DNA of 64,000 nt from Phytophthora quininea (Eukaryota; Oomycota; Peronosporomycetes; Peronosporales; Peronosporaceae), in assembly GCA_011947345.1 (NCBI GenBank), contig JAAVTG010000525.1, positions 124,001-188,000 on the forward strand, in the 5' to 3' direction. Positions 46,963-58,175 of this stretch are shown here, piece after piece. The position numbers and the translations under genes were made by a program. How positions within the stretch are numbered: position 1 is the stretch's first letter; the number at the start of each line of letters is the position of its first letter. The notes under the pieces are model-generated. The model was not told the origin of the DNA. It made no database searches and was given only the letters and a program-made list of their open reading frames with translations.

Positions 46963-48541
46963 ATGGTCGGCATCTTGCTGCTTTCCCCGGACACGTACGA
47001 CAAACTCCGTAGCTCGTCCGCTTTCAGCGACTCGAGTGACAGTCCTCGCTACACCCTCACACAATACCCGCAGCTTGACAGTACACCGAGCTTCCCGCAC
47101 TATGACAAGAACACTCTGGACGACGACGATGACGTCCAAGCCTACAATGGACGGTCGATCGTGCACAACGTCCTGCTTGGACTGCTCTACATCGTGACGA
47201 TGTTGGTCGCGCTCTACTTCTTCATGGTCGGCGTCAAGTTCATCGAGTCCGGATTCACTTTGGCGTTGGGCTGTGACGCCAAGTCAGCCTTCTCCATTGC
47301 CAACAACCCGCTGGCAGGACTCGTCATCGGCACCGTCTCCACCGCTCTACTGCACAGCTCCAGCACCATCACTTCCATCACCGTCACGTTGGTCGCGTCC
47401 CAAGCGTTGACGGTCCGTCAAGGTCTACATCGTCATGGGCGCCAACATTGGCACATGCGTCACGTGCATCGTCGTGGCGTTCGGGCAGATCCAAACCCGG
47501 TCGCGGTTCCAACGGGCCATGGAGACCGCCACGGTGCACACCATGTTCAACGTCTGGTCGGTGTTTATCATGTTTCCGTTGGAGATCATCGCACATCCGC
47601 TTGAACGGCTTTCGGTCATGTTATCACACGCCAAGGCGTCCGGTGGCAGCTTCGGCAGCCCCGTGGACGCAGTCATCACTCCGTTCGCGGACCTCATCAT
47701 CCAAGTGGACAAGCAGACCATCTACGACATCACTGCCGGCAAGAAACAATGCACCAGCGAAGTCTCTTTACTGACGGGTGGAGCGTTCCAAGGCACGTCG
47801 TTAAGTGACGGTCAGGTCGGCGCCATTGTGGTGGCCATTGGCTTTCTGATCTTGGCGTGTTCACTCATCTGGTTCATCCAAATGCTGGCCAAAGTGTTTC
47901 TGGGACCCACCAAAGTGCTGGTCTCGAGGATGGTCGCCTTCAACGGCTACGTGAATATCCTCGCCGGTACCATTATCACCTTCATCGTGCAGTCTTCGAC
48001 GGTCGTGACATGCACATTGACCCCGATGGCTGGTCTCGGGGTTTTCACACTCGAGCAAGTGTATCCGTTGATCGTTGGCGCCAACTTGGGCACTTGCGGC
48101 ACTGCTTTACTGGCTTCGTTAGTCGTTGGCGACTCACGCAGTGGCAGTGGCTTTAGCTCACCTCTGGTTCAACGTCTTCGGCATCATCCTCTTCTACCCG
48201 GTCAAGATCACGCGTCGACCGATTTTGAGCTGGGCTCGCTCCGTGGCTTTCTTCAGCGCGTCGTGGGTCGTCGTGGGCGTGGCGTTCATCTTCCTCGTGT
48301 TTTTGATCATCCCGGGGTGCTACTTGGTCTTGAACAATTGTGTACAGCGAAGACGAGTCTGCAAGTCGTAGGCTACGCATTAGCTGGACTCATCGCACTG
48401 CTATTTGCTGGCGGACTCTTTTGGTATTTCGCTCGAGATGGTCGGGAGCGATGGCATACGTTCCTCGAGCGCAAGTACGCAGAGCGGGAGGAACGTCGAC
48501 GTCGGGACGAGACGGCCATGCTGTCCGAAGACGTAGTATAG
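46963..48541 (+). CDS. Na+/phosphate cotransporter (SLC34/NptA family)
   Basis: ATG 46963, about 530 residues. The N-terminal 70 residues are soluble and Ser/Asp-rich. The family is marked by two inverted repeats with QSSS-type signatures; here LLHSSSTITSITVTLV (first) and IVQSSTVVTCTLTPMAG (second) are visible, each followed by a GANxGT motif (GANIGTCVTCIVVAFG and GANLGTCGTALLAS). Several helices are clear (LLYIVTMLVALYFFMVGV, IVVAIGFLILACSLIWFIQML, AFFSASWVVVGVAFIFLVFLI, LAGLIALLFAGGLFWYFA), and the tail is highly charged (YAEREERRRRDE). The frame breaks near 47420, 48133 and 48355. Sodium-coupled uptake of inorganic phosphate at the plasma membrane is inferred from the family; the first signature has H in place of the usual Q, which could alter transport. 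Confidence 0.85.
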
Positions 48542-48606
48542 TTAATTTTCGCAAGAGACTGCGACCGCAGCAGCTTTCACAATGAACGTAGTTTGTTCGA
48601 TTTGTA

Positions 48607-50520
48607 TCATCCAGTTGCGGCTCGAGCTGTCAGATCTGCCTCTAGTTTTGCTATACGAAGCAGGAACGTCTCCTTCTCCTTCTTGGCTTGTCGTGACAGT
48701 AATTTGGCCGCATTAAGCTGGCGATCCGCCTTCTTGATAGAAGCAGTTTTCTCTTCGACCAAATTTTCCAAAGCCGCTAGTTTGTCTGCAGACGCAAGCA
48801 CTTGACGCTCTCGATCTTCTTGAGATAGAGCCTCCACTTGAACCAACTTGGTCTCGAGTTCCTGAAGCGCATACAAACAATATTGATAACCAGACCAAGA
48901 ACGTCCCATGTGGATAGTATATAATACCTCAATCCTGCTCGCTAGAAGCAGTTTCTGGTCCAGTTCCTCTTGTACTGCCATTCGAAGCTCGTCAACTTCT
49001 TGCTGCACAGCCACTGTAGAACAAAACAATCGTCAGAATAAAGGATTCCTTGATATGATGGCCAGCTTACCATATTTCTTTTGAAACGAAGCAGACTCGG
49101 CTCGTACTTGAGTGTTCTCATCCTCGATCAATTTCTTCTCCTTCTCCAGCAGTCGAGTGCGTTGGTTGACAGTCTCACGGTCGGTGGCCCATTTCTTCTG
49201 CTGCTGCTCTAATTCGTCCTGCAGCTTTAGCTCTCGGTCACGTAAACTCTGAACGAGCTCCAGTTGCTGAAGTCTTTCCTCGTCTTTTGCACTCGCATCT
49301 TCCAAGTTAATGTCTCGAAGAAACTGCGTCTCCTCTTGCAGCTGCAGATACTTTTCTTCCAACGCTTCTTTGTCATGCATTAGCTCGACAGTTTCCGTCT
49401 GCCTCCGACCCAATTGCTCTCGTAACAGAGCGATCTTGTGCTTCTTCCGCACGATTTTGTCTTCCACACTAAAACGCAACGAAAATCAGCATGTACTCAG
49501 CAACTTTGATCATAAAACCACTTACACTCGCAGCTTGTCCAGTTCATCGTAGAGTTGACTCATCTCGTCAGCTTGGGAGTGGATTGTCACCGACTTGACG
49601 CCAATTCGACTCGAAGCTGCTCCAGTTCTTCGTATATTGCAGGATCTACAGTCTCCTCTCGGTTGGTCGGCGAGTCGGGCACTTCCTTGGCATCTTTTTC
49701 CTTCTCATCCTCATCATCGTCGTCGCGTTCATACTCTTTCGCTTCCTTTGCTTCAGCACTACGTTGGTTGTCCTGTTTGAGTTTCTCAACTGTCCGTTGG
49801 AAATTCTGACCAAGCGCTTGCAGTTCGTTCTCGAGTTCTTCGCGAGTTTTAGGTCGGAATCGCAACGGAGCGCCGACAGATTTCTTGAGTATGAAATCAT
49901 TCACTAGAGCTCGTGAGTCCTGGAACTCCGGAGCCTTCTCTTGCAGTGCTTGTTTTAATACGTCAATGAGCAATTCTTGCTCACGTTGTTGTGTGCGAAG
50001 GTCCTGGATCAAAGCGGATCGACGGTGCTCCTTCTCCTGAGCTTTCAGGCCTTGAATCTGCTCTCGTAGTTGGTTGATCGACCGCATTAAAGCACGAACT
50101 TTCTGGTCGTGTTGGGACTTGAGAGCCCCAACTTTCACTACCACACGCAGTTGAGCGTTCAATATCCGTAAGAGTGAAATTTGGTAACTTACCATCGACA
50201 ATGGGGTTTCCTTCCGTAGTGTCCTGGACGAGGCCTTGAGAGACGACGAGTTTGCGAAGTTCTTGTTCTCGTTTCTCTTGTCGAGCGATGGTCGCTTGAG
50301 CAGCTCGCAAAGCTTCCTGTCGATCCGTTGAATACACGTGAGAAATATACGTAGATCCATCAACTCCTCCGTACTTCCGTTGCCTTCAGACGATCTGCTA
50401 CGCTAAGAACATCACGTAGTTAGTACGAGACGTAAAGAATTCCACAACTGCATACGCATTGGACGGCGTTTGCTTGGCTTCCGCTCGGACTGAACGACGA
50501 GTGCTGGCAACACTACTCAT
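48607..50520 (-). CDS. Long coiled-coil protein, unknown function
   Basis: Starts at ATG 50520 (MSSVASTRRSVRAEAK). At least five exons are seen; introns lie at about 50452-50397, 50370-50310 and 50190-50130, with GTATGC or GTAAGT starts and CTAAC-like branches, and at about 49528-49470 and 49070-49030. Almost the entire product is heptad-like: LRAAQATIARQEKREQELRK, REQELLIDVLKQALQEK, KIALLREQLGRRQTETVELM, LEKEKKLIEDENTQVR, and KLAALENLVEEKTASI at the end. A central acidic patch (DDDDEDEKEKDAKE) lies near 49720. One frame break is near 49620. No motor, kinase or GRIP-type motif is visible. Cytoskeletal, ciliary or vesicle scaffolding are possibilities that the sequence does not decide. Confidence 0.65.
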
Positions 50521-50579
50521 CGTCAAGAGTCAAAGAGCTTTTGAAGGGTCAGAAAGCGATGGTTGCTTTTAGTTTGCGT

Positions 50580-51713
50580 CTACTTGGGAAGGTAGGAAAT
50601 CTGCCACGTAACTAACTTTACTTGAGCAGCGGGTAGATCTGTAGCGTACACGGGCTCGTGCTTGCACGGCACGTTGGTGGCCAGCGACGTGTAGTCGAAC
50701 AGCCAGCAGTTGTGCGGCACGTTGGGCACTTCGTGGATGAACAAACGTTTGGAGGAGTCCATGGTCTTGAGACCGTACAGGTCGTTCTTGTACTCGACCG
50801 TGTCCTTCATGCCGACGATCTTGAAGCTGCTGAACTTGGTCGCGATCTCGTCCAGCGAGTTGACGGTCGAGTACTTACCAAGCACGCAGCTCTGCCACGG
50901 GGCTTGGATGTCGTCCTGCGGCGACGCGAAGAAGTGAGCTGCTTTCAACTTCAAGAAGTTGACTTTACGACGCTTCTGGTTGGGGTGCAGGTCGCGTCGG
51001 TGCCGCAGTTCTCGAGGTTGTTGACCTTGGGAAGGAATGGGTCAATCTTCTTCCAGTTGGCCAAGGCAGCGTCGTTTAGCGGTGGCGTGATGATGTTGGC
51101 GATCGAGCTCTTGGTCTGCAGGTCCTGGTTGGTCGTCACCAGCTGACAAAGTCGCGTTGGAATTTGCCCTCCAGGACGTCGAGTCCAACGCGTATTTGGC
51201 GAAGTCGAAGACCGTCGAGTCGATCGCGTACGGGCCGAGAGCCTGCAGCAGAACCTGCAGCGGGACGGCATCCGACGCCTGCGGGCCGAAGAAGTTGCCG
51301 TTGCCGTCACCCGCCATACTGATGAACGTGTTGACGTTGTGGTCGTCCATTTCCTCGATCACACCGCGGGCCACCGATCCGCCCTGCGAGTGAGCGATGA
51401 AGTGATAGCCGTTGACGTACTTCGCCGCGTCCTTAGAGACGATGCCGCGGATCTGCTTGATGGCCATCTGCACTTGGTCGGACAGGGACGTCTTGACGGA
51501 GCAAGCGTTCTGGCAGAAGTCGAGCGCCGTGTACGTGCGACCTTCGGCCGTCAAGTTCTTCTCGATCTCGGCACCGTTGGTCTTGTTGCCGGTGGCGCCG
51601 TGGAAGAAGAAGACCGGCAGTTTGGCACCGGCAGCAGGCGTAGCTTCCGTGGTGGCTGCAGAGGCCATGAGGGCGCTCACACCGGCGAACAGCAGCGATT
51701 TCAAAGAGACCAT
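50580..51713 (-). CDS. Palmitoyl-protein thioesterase-like, array copy 1
   Basis: ATG 51713, MVSLKSLLFAGVSALMASAA signal-like start, then LPVFFFHGATGNKTNG. The nucleophile motif is AHSQGGS; FISMAGDGNGNFFGPQ and HIHEV/LFIHEV-type segments follow, with a late Asp (PQDDIQAP) and a C-terminal His (CKHEPVY) as candidates for the triad. The order and spacing match PPT1/PPT2, which remove fatty acyl groups from Cys of proteins in lysosomes. A secreted or vacuolar location is inferred from the leader. This copy is broken near 51165, 50975 and 50635, more than its neighbours, and differs in a few residues (YALDSTS; KNDLYGLKTMDSSKRL). It may be the oldest diverged copy or a decayed one. Confidence 0.75.
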
Positions 51714-52192
51714 GACTTGACTTGAGACGGAGCTTTGAGGTCGACAGTCGAAAACGCAAAGTGGCCTTCGAATAGCATAACGAGAGTGCACGAGCCAGCA
51801 CCTACGGGAGCGTCAAGTGATTGTGAAGACGCTGTCCCAGCGAGTGTATGATCGAGGTGAGGCTGTGTAAATGCAAATGCCGAGTGAAATTCGTGTGTTG
51901 CGCTCCACACAATCTCCAGCTGGAAGCACCAACATGGAGAAAGCGCTGGCGATGAGTCTCCACCATGCTGACTGCGTTGAAAAGAACGGACTCGGTTTCA
52001 GGATCCTTTGAAAGCCGTGAGCTGCTTGTAGCGATCTCTATGACAACCAACTCAAATCCCATGACCAGACCCCCGAGCGCGTGCAATGATGACTGTGCAC
52101 ATCATGGCCCACATCGAATCGCAAGGATCAAATTACAGCCCTTTGTATATTCATTGTCGTCTCCTTTAGTTGTCGACAAGTGCGTCGGTAGT

Positions 52193-53291
52193 CTAGATGA
52201 GCAGCGGGTAGATCTCGCTAGCGTACACGGGGTCGTGCTTGCACGGCACGTTGGTGGCCAGCGACGTGTAGTCGAACAGCCAGCAGTTGTGCGGGACGTT
52301 GGCACTTCGTGGATGTGCAGGCCGCCGGCCGTGTCCAGCGTCTTGAGTCCGTACGTGTCGTCGGTGTACTCGACCGTGTCCTTCATGCCGACGATCTTGA
52401 AGCTGCTGAACTTGGTCTCCACCTCGTCGAGCGTGGCAACGGTCGTGTACTTGCCCAGCACGCAGCTCTGCCACGGCGACTGGATGTCGTCCTGCGGCGA
52501 TGCGAAGAAGTGGGCGTTCTTAACCTTGACAAAGTTGGCCTTACGACGGGTCTGGTTGGCGGTGCAGGTCGCGTCGGTGCCGCAGTCCTCGAGGTTGTTG
52601 ACCTTGGGGAGGAATGGGTCGATCTTGAGCCAGTTGGTTAGCGCGTCGTTTCCAGCGGCGGCGTGATGATGTTGGCGATGGAGCTCTTGGTCTGCAGGTC
52701 CTCGTTGGTCGTCACCAGCTCGACCAGGTCGCGTTGGAACTTGCCACTCCAAGTTGAGTTGTCAGCTTCGTACTTGGCAAAGTCGAAGACCGTCGAGTCG
52801 ATCGCGTACGGGCCGAGAGCCTGCAGCAGAACCTGCAGCGGGACGGCATCCGACGCCTGCGGGCCGAAGAAGTTGCCGTTGCCGTCACCCGCCATACTGA
52901 TGAAGGTGTTGACGTTGTGGTCGTCCATTTCTTCGATCACACCGCGAGCCACCGACCCGCCTTGGGAGTGAGCGAGGAAGTGGTAGCCGTTGACGTACTT
53001 CGCCGCGTCCTTCTCGATGATGCCGCGGATCTGCGTGATGGCGAGCTTCACTTGGTCCGAGATGGCCGTCTTGACCGAGCACTCGTTCTGGCAGAAGTCG
53101 AGCGCCGTGTACGTGCGACCTTCGGCCGTCAGGTTCTTCTCGATCACTGCACCGTTCGTCTTGTTGCCGGTGGCGCCGTGGAAGAAGAAGACCGGCAGTT
53201 TGGCACCGGCAGCAGCCGTAGCTTCCGTGGTGGCTGCAGAGGCCATGAGGGTGCTCACACCGGCGAACAGCAGCGATTTCAAAGAGACCAT
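52193..53291 (-). CDS. Palmitoyl-protein thioesterase-like, array copy 2
   Basis: ATG 53291 and stop at 52193; about 365 residues. It has the same features as copy 1: leader MVSLKSLLFAGVSTLMASAA, FFFHGATGNKT oxyanion/histidine segment, AHSQGGS nucleophile, PQDDIQSP Asp and CKHDPVYASEIYPLL end. The frame slips near 52655 (PPLE/NDALTN) and near 52310, where the stretch shared with copy 1 (GTTGGGCAC on the plus strand there) has lost one G. The 5' flank (53300-53700) is almost the same as that of copy 3. Confidence 0.78.
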
Positions 53292-53772
53292 GACTTGACT
53301 TGAGACGGAGCTTTGAGTCGACAGTCGAAAACGCGAAGTGGCCTTCGAACAGCATACGGGAGTGCACGAGCCAGCACCCACGGGAGCGCCAAGTGATTGT
53401 GAAGACGCTGTCACAGCGAGTGTATGATCGAGTTGGAGGCTGTGTAAATGCAAATGCCGAGTGAAATTCGTGTATTGCGCTCCACACGATCTCCAGCTGG
53501 AAGCACAAACGTGTAGAAAGCGCTGGCGATGAGTCTCCACCACGCTGACTGCGTCGAAAGAACGGACTCAGTTTCAGGATCCTTTGAAAGCCGTGAGCTG
53601 CTTGAAGCGATCTCTATGACAACCGACCCAAATCCAATGACCAGACCACCCCGAGCGCGTGCAATGATGACTGTGCACATCATGGTCCACATCGAATCGC
53701 AAGGAACAAATTACAGCCCTTTGTATATTCATTGTCGTCTCCTTTAGTTGTCGTTGTCGGTGCGTCGGTAGT

Positions 53773-54872
53773 CTAGATGAGCAGCGGGTAGATCTCGCTA
53801 GCGTACACGGGGTCGTGCTTGCACGGCACGTTGGTGGCCAGCGACGTGTAGTCGAACAGCCAGCAGTTGTGCGGGACGTCCTTGACTTCGTGGATGTGCA
53901 GGCCGCCGGCCGTGTCCAGCGTCTTGAGTCCGTACGTGTCGTCGGTGTACTCGACCGTGTCCTTCATGCCGACGATGGTAAAGTCTTTGAACTTGGTCTC
54001 CACCTCGTCCAGCGTGGCAACGGTCGTGTACTTGCCCAGCACGCAGCTCTGCCACGGGGCTTGGATGTCGTCCTGCGGCGACGCGAAGAAGTGAGCTGCT
54101 TTCAACTTCAAAAGTTGACTTTACGACGGGTCTGGTTGGCAGTGCAGGTCGCGTCGGTGCCGCAGTTCTCGAGGTTGTTGACCTTGGGAAGGAATGGGTC
54201 AATCTTCTTCCAGTTGGCTAAGGCAGCGTCGTTTAGCGGTGGCGTGATGATGTTGGCGATCGAGCTCTTGGTCTGCAGGTCCTCGTTGGTCGTCACCAGC
54301 TCGACCAGGTCGCGTTGGAACTTGCCACTCCAAGTCGAGTTGTCAGCCTCGTACTTGGCGAAGTCGAAGACCGTCGAGTCGATTGCGTACGGGCCGAGAG
54401 CCTGCAGCAGAACCTGCAGCGGGACGGCATCCGACGCCTGCGGGCCGAAGAAGTTGCCGTTGCCGTCACCCGCCATACTGATGAACGTGTTGACCTTGTG
54501 GTCGTCCATTTCTTCGATCACACCGCGGGCCACCGATCCGCCCTGCGAGTGAGCGATGAAGTGGTAGCCGTTGACGTACTTGGCCGCGTCCTTAGAGACG
54601 ATGCCGCGGATCTGCTTGATGGCCATCTGCACTTGGTCGGACAGGGACGTCTTGACGGAGCACTCGTTCTGGCAGAAGTCGAGCGCCGTGTACGTGCGAC
54701 CTTCGGCCGTCAAGTTCTTCTCGATCTCGGCACCGTTCGTCTTGTTGCCGGTGGCGCCGTGGAAGAAGAAGACCGGCAGTTTGGCACCGGCAGCAGCCGT
54801 AGCTTCCGTGGTGGCTGCAGAGGCCATGAGGGTGCTCACACCGGCGAACAGCAGCGATTTCAAAGAGACCAT
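53773..54872 (-). CDS. Palmitoyl-protein thioesterase-like, array copy 3
   Basis: ATG 54872, stop at 53773. It is nearly identical to copy 2 over leader and catalytic motifs, but in its central part (for example SLSDQVQMAIKQIRGIV) it follows copy 1, so the array looks mosaic. One frame break at about 54112 (KVNF/LKLKAAHF), where copy 1 has one more base. The C-terminal third has KDFTIVGMKDTVEY, shared with copy 4 rather than with copy 2 (SFKIVGMKDTVEY). Confidence 0.78.
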
Positions 54873-55354
54873 GACTTGACTTGAGACGGAGCTTTGAGTC
54901 GACAGTCGAAAACGCGAAGTGGCCTTCGAACAGCATACGGGAGTGCACGAGCCAGCACCCACGGGAGCGCCAAGTGATTGTGAAGACGCTGTCACAGCGA
55001 GTGTATGATCGAGTTGGAGGCTGTGTAAATGCAAATGCCGAGTGAAATTCGTGTATTGCGCTCCACACGATCTCCAGCTGGAAGCACAAACGTGTAGAAA
55101 GCGCTGGCGATGAGTCTCCACCACGCTGACTGCGTCGAAAAGAACGGACTCAGTTTCAGGATCCTTTGAAAGCCGTGAGCTGCTTGAAGCGATCTCTATG
55201 ACAACCGACCCAAATCCAATGACCAGACCACCCCGAGCGCGTGCAATGATGACTGTGCACATCATGGTCCACATCGAATCGCAAGGAACAAATTACAGCC
55301 CTTTGTATATTCATTGTCGTCTCCTTTAGTTGTCGTTGTCGGTGCGTCGGTAGT

Positions 55355-56442
55355 CTAGATGAGCAGCGGGTAGATCTCGCTAGCGTACACGGGGTCGTGC
55401 TTGCACGGCACGTTGGTGGCCAGCGACGTGTAGTCGAACAGCCAGCAGTTGTGCGGGACGTCCTTGACTTCGTGGATGTGCAGGCCGCCGGCCGTGTCCA
55501 GCGTCTTGAGTCCGTACGTGTCGTCGGTGTACTCGACCGTGTCCTTCATGCCGACGATGGTAAAGTCTTTGAACTTGGTCTCCACCTCGTCCAGCGTGGC
55601 AACGGTCGTGTACTTGCCCAGCACGCAGCTCTGCCACGGGACTGGATGTCGTCCTGCGGCGATGCGAAGAAGTGGGCGTTCTTAACCTTGACAAAGTTGG
55701 CCTTACGACGGGTCTGGTTGGCGGTGCAGGTCGCGTCGGTGCCGCAGTCCTCGAGGTTGTTGACCTTGGGGAGGAATGGGTCGATCTTGAGCCAGTTGGT
55801 TAGCGCGGCCTTCTCCAGCGGCGGGGTGATGATGTTGGCGATCGAGCTCTTGCCCTGCAGGTCCTCGTTGGTCATCACCAGCTCGACCAGGTCGCGTTGG
55901 AACTTGCCACTCCAAGTCGAGTTGTCAGCCTCGTACTTGGCGAAGTCAAAGACCGTCGAGTCGATCGCGTACGGGCCGAGAGCCTGCAGCAGAACCTGCA
56001 GCGGGACGGCATCCGACGCCTGCGGGCCGAAGAAGTTGCCGTTGCCGTCACCCGCCATACTGATGAACGTGTTGACCTTGTGGTCGTCCATTTCTTCGAT
56101 CACACCTCGAGCCACCGACCCGCCTTGGGAGTGAGCGAGGAAGTGGTAGCCGTTGACGTACTTGGCCGTGTCCTTCTCGATGATACCGCGGATCTGCGTG
56201 ATGGCGAGCTTCACTTGGTCCGAGATGGCGGTCTTGACCGAGCACTCGTTCTGGCAGAAGTCGAGCGCCGTGTACGTGCGACCTTCGGCCGTCAGGTTCT
56301 TCTCGATCACTGCACCGTTCGTCTTGTTGCCGGTGGCGCCGTGGAAGAAGAAGACCGGCAGCTTGTCGGCCGCATCGCACGTAGCAGCAGAGGCGAGGAA
56401 TGCAGACACGCCGGCGAGCACCAAAGCACGGATCGAAAACAT
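55355..56442 (-). CDS. Palmitoyl-protein thioesterase-like, array copy 4
   Basis: ATG 56442, stop at 55355. The leader is different from copies 1-3: MFSIRALVLAGVSAFLASAA followed directly by DKLPVFFFHGATG, so the 5' end has been replaced or is ancestral. Ser105 is the predicted nucleophile (AHSQGGS, residues 103-109). FPR-like TLDEVETKFKDF and YTDDTYGLKTLDTAGGLHIHEV match copies 2 and 3. One frame break at about 55640 (DDIQS), where the other copies have one more C. Confidence 0.78.
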
Positions 56443-56788
56443 CTTTTACGGGGTCGACGCGAAAACGCAGAATGAGAGCTCGGAAGTCGGTGCCTGCGCT
56501 TCCTTCCTGCAGCGTTTACGGTCGAAGACAGGACTTCTCCCGGCGATTGTGGAGAGCCGTCACAGGAACTGGAAGCCGCCGCATGATCAGCTTTGTCAAC
56601 TCACGCAACATCAGCCGATCGCTACACCCTATCTACAGCTGGGAAATGAACGTTGAGCCGACCAGTGGAATTTTTCGTAGACAATCGGCACGTCCTTCCG
56701 GTGCAATGGTTTCCTATGGGTAAGCCTTGATGTCGCTAAGAATCGCCTCAGCGGTGGCTTTGTATTAACAACGCTCGACTCTGATGTC

Positions 56789-57867
56789 TTACACAAGCAG
56801 CGGATAAATCTCGGCGTCGTATACGGGGTCGTGTTTGCAGAGCACACCCGTCACCAGAGACGTGTAGTCGAACAGCCAGCAGTTGTGAGGCACATTGGGC
56901 ACTTCGTGGATGTGCAGACCGCCCGCAACGTCCAGCGTCTTGAGGCCGTACAGATCGTTCTTGTATTCCTCCGTGTCTTTCATCGGCACCATCGTCAACT
57001 CTTTGAACTTGGTCTCGACTTCATCCAGCGTGGCAACGGTCGAGTATTTTCCGAGCGCGGAGCATTGCCACGGCGACTGGATGTCGTCCTGCGGCGATGC
57101 AAAGAAGTGAGCGCTCTTCAGCTTGATAAAGTTGGCTTTACGACGGGTCTGGTTGGCGATGCACGTGGCATTGGTGCCGCAATCCTCGAGGTTGCTCACT
57201 TTAGGCAAGAACGGGTCGATCTTGAGCCAATTCCCAAGCGCAGCCTTCTCCAGCGGGGGCATGACGCTGTTAGCAATCGAGCTCTTGCCCTGCAGGTCTT
57301 CATTGGTTATCACCAACTCGACAAAGTCGCGTTGGAACTTGCCGCTCAAGTCGAGTTGTCAGCCTCGTACTTGGTGAAGTTGAAGACCGTCGAGTCGATT
57401 GCGTACGGGCCGAGAGCCTGCAGCAGAACCTGCAGCGGGACAGCATCCGACGCTTGCGGGCCGTAGAAATTCCCGCTACCGTCGCCGGCCAAACTGATGA
57501 ACGTGTTGACCTTGTGGTCGTCCATTTCCTCGATCACACCGCGGGCCACCGATCCGCCCTGCGAGTGAGCGATGAAGTGGTAGCCGTTGACGTACTTGGC
57601 CGCGTCCTTCTCGATGATGCCTCGGACCTGCTTGATAGCCATCTGCACTTGGTCGGACAGGGATGTCTTGACGGAGCAGGCTTTCTCGCAGAAGTCGAGG
57701 GCCGTGTACGTGCGACCCTCAGCGGTCAAGTTCTTCTCGATCACATGCGCGTTCGTCTTGTTGCCGGTGGCGCCGTGGAAGAAGAAGACCGGCAGTTTGG
57801 CGTCGACTGCAGCAGTGGACGCACAGAGTGCACTCAAGCCAAGGACAAACGAGCGAAGGCTGACCAT
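56789..57867 (-). CDS. Palmitoyl-protein thioesterase-like, array copy 5 (most diverged)
   Basis: ATG 57867, stop at 56789. Leader MVSLRSFVLGLSALCASTAA, then AKLPVFFFHGATGNKTN. The nucleophile AHSQGGS, the SLAGDGSGNFYGPQ segment and CKHDPVYDAEIYPLLV end are conserved, while several parts differ from all other copies (HVIEKNLTAE, SVMPPLEKAALGN, MVPMKDTEEYKNDLYGL). It lies at the upstream end of the array and is followed on the other strand by the CLU-like gene. One frame break at about 57348, where copies 3 and 4 carry one more C. Confidence 0.8.
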
Positions 57868-58175
57868 GACTTGGTGTTGAGGTGGTGGAGGCTACCGTCG
57901 AAATTGCAGAGTGATCGACCGGCGGCAGTCGATCCAAACGACGACCAGCCACGGAGTCCGGCACGGATTGCGACACTAATGCTTTGGTGCGTGCCGTCAT
58001 GCTTGATGACGTGCTTCAAGAGCCTAGCGTGGATTGGGAATAACCTGCCGTCCAGTCGAAGTCATCGCAGACCGAGGCATGATCAATGTGGTGCTGGGAA
58101 TAGTCGACGGTGTCGCTTTGGCTCGTTGGATCCGAATCAAAGCGGCAGCGTGGCTTATTGGCACGCTCATGAGTT
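57868..58175. promoter_or_regulatory. Divergent spacer, thioesterase copy 5 and CLU-like gene
   Basis: 308 bp with no open frame of note, between two divergent starts; likely promoters for both. Confidence 0.35.

Larger units (their letters stand above)
50580..57867. repeat. Tandem array of five thioesterase genes, ~1.58 kb repeat unit
   Basis: Start codons lie at 51713, 53291, 54872, 56442 and 57867, so units are 1578, 1581, 1570 and 1425 bp apart, all in the same orientation. Not only the coding parts but also the spacers of units 1-3 are alike: for example the stretch around 53440-53760 recurs at 55010-55340 almost base for base, and a more diverged version lies at 51860-52190. This implies recent unequal crossing over or gene conversion. 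Confidence 0.9.

Noticed and set aside
50580..57867. Thioesterase array as a cluster of pseudogenes
   Set aside because: Every copy has its break at a different place, always one base at a position where the other copies keep the base, while catalytic motifs and leaders are intact. Base errors explain this better, although copy 1 may be truly decayed.
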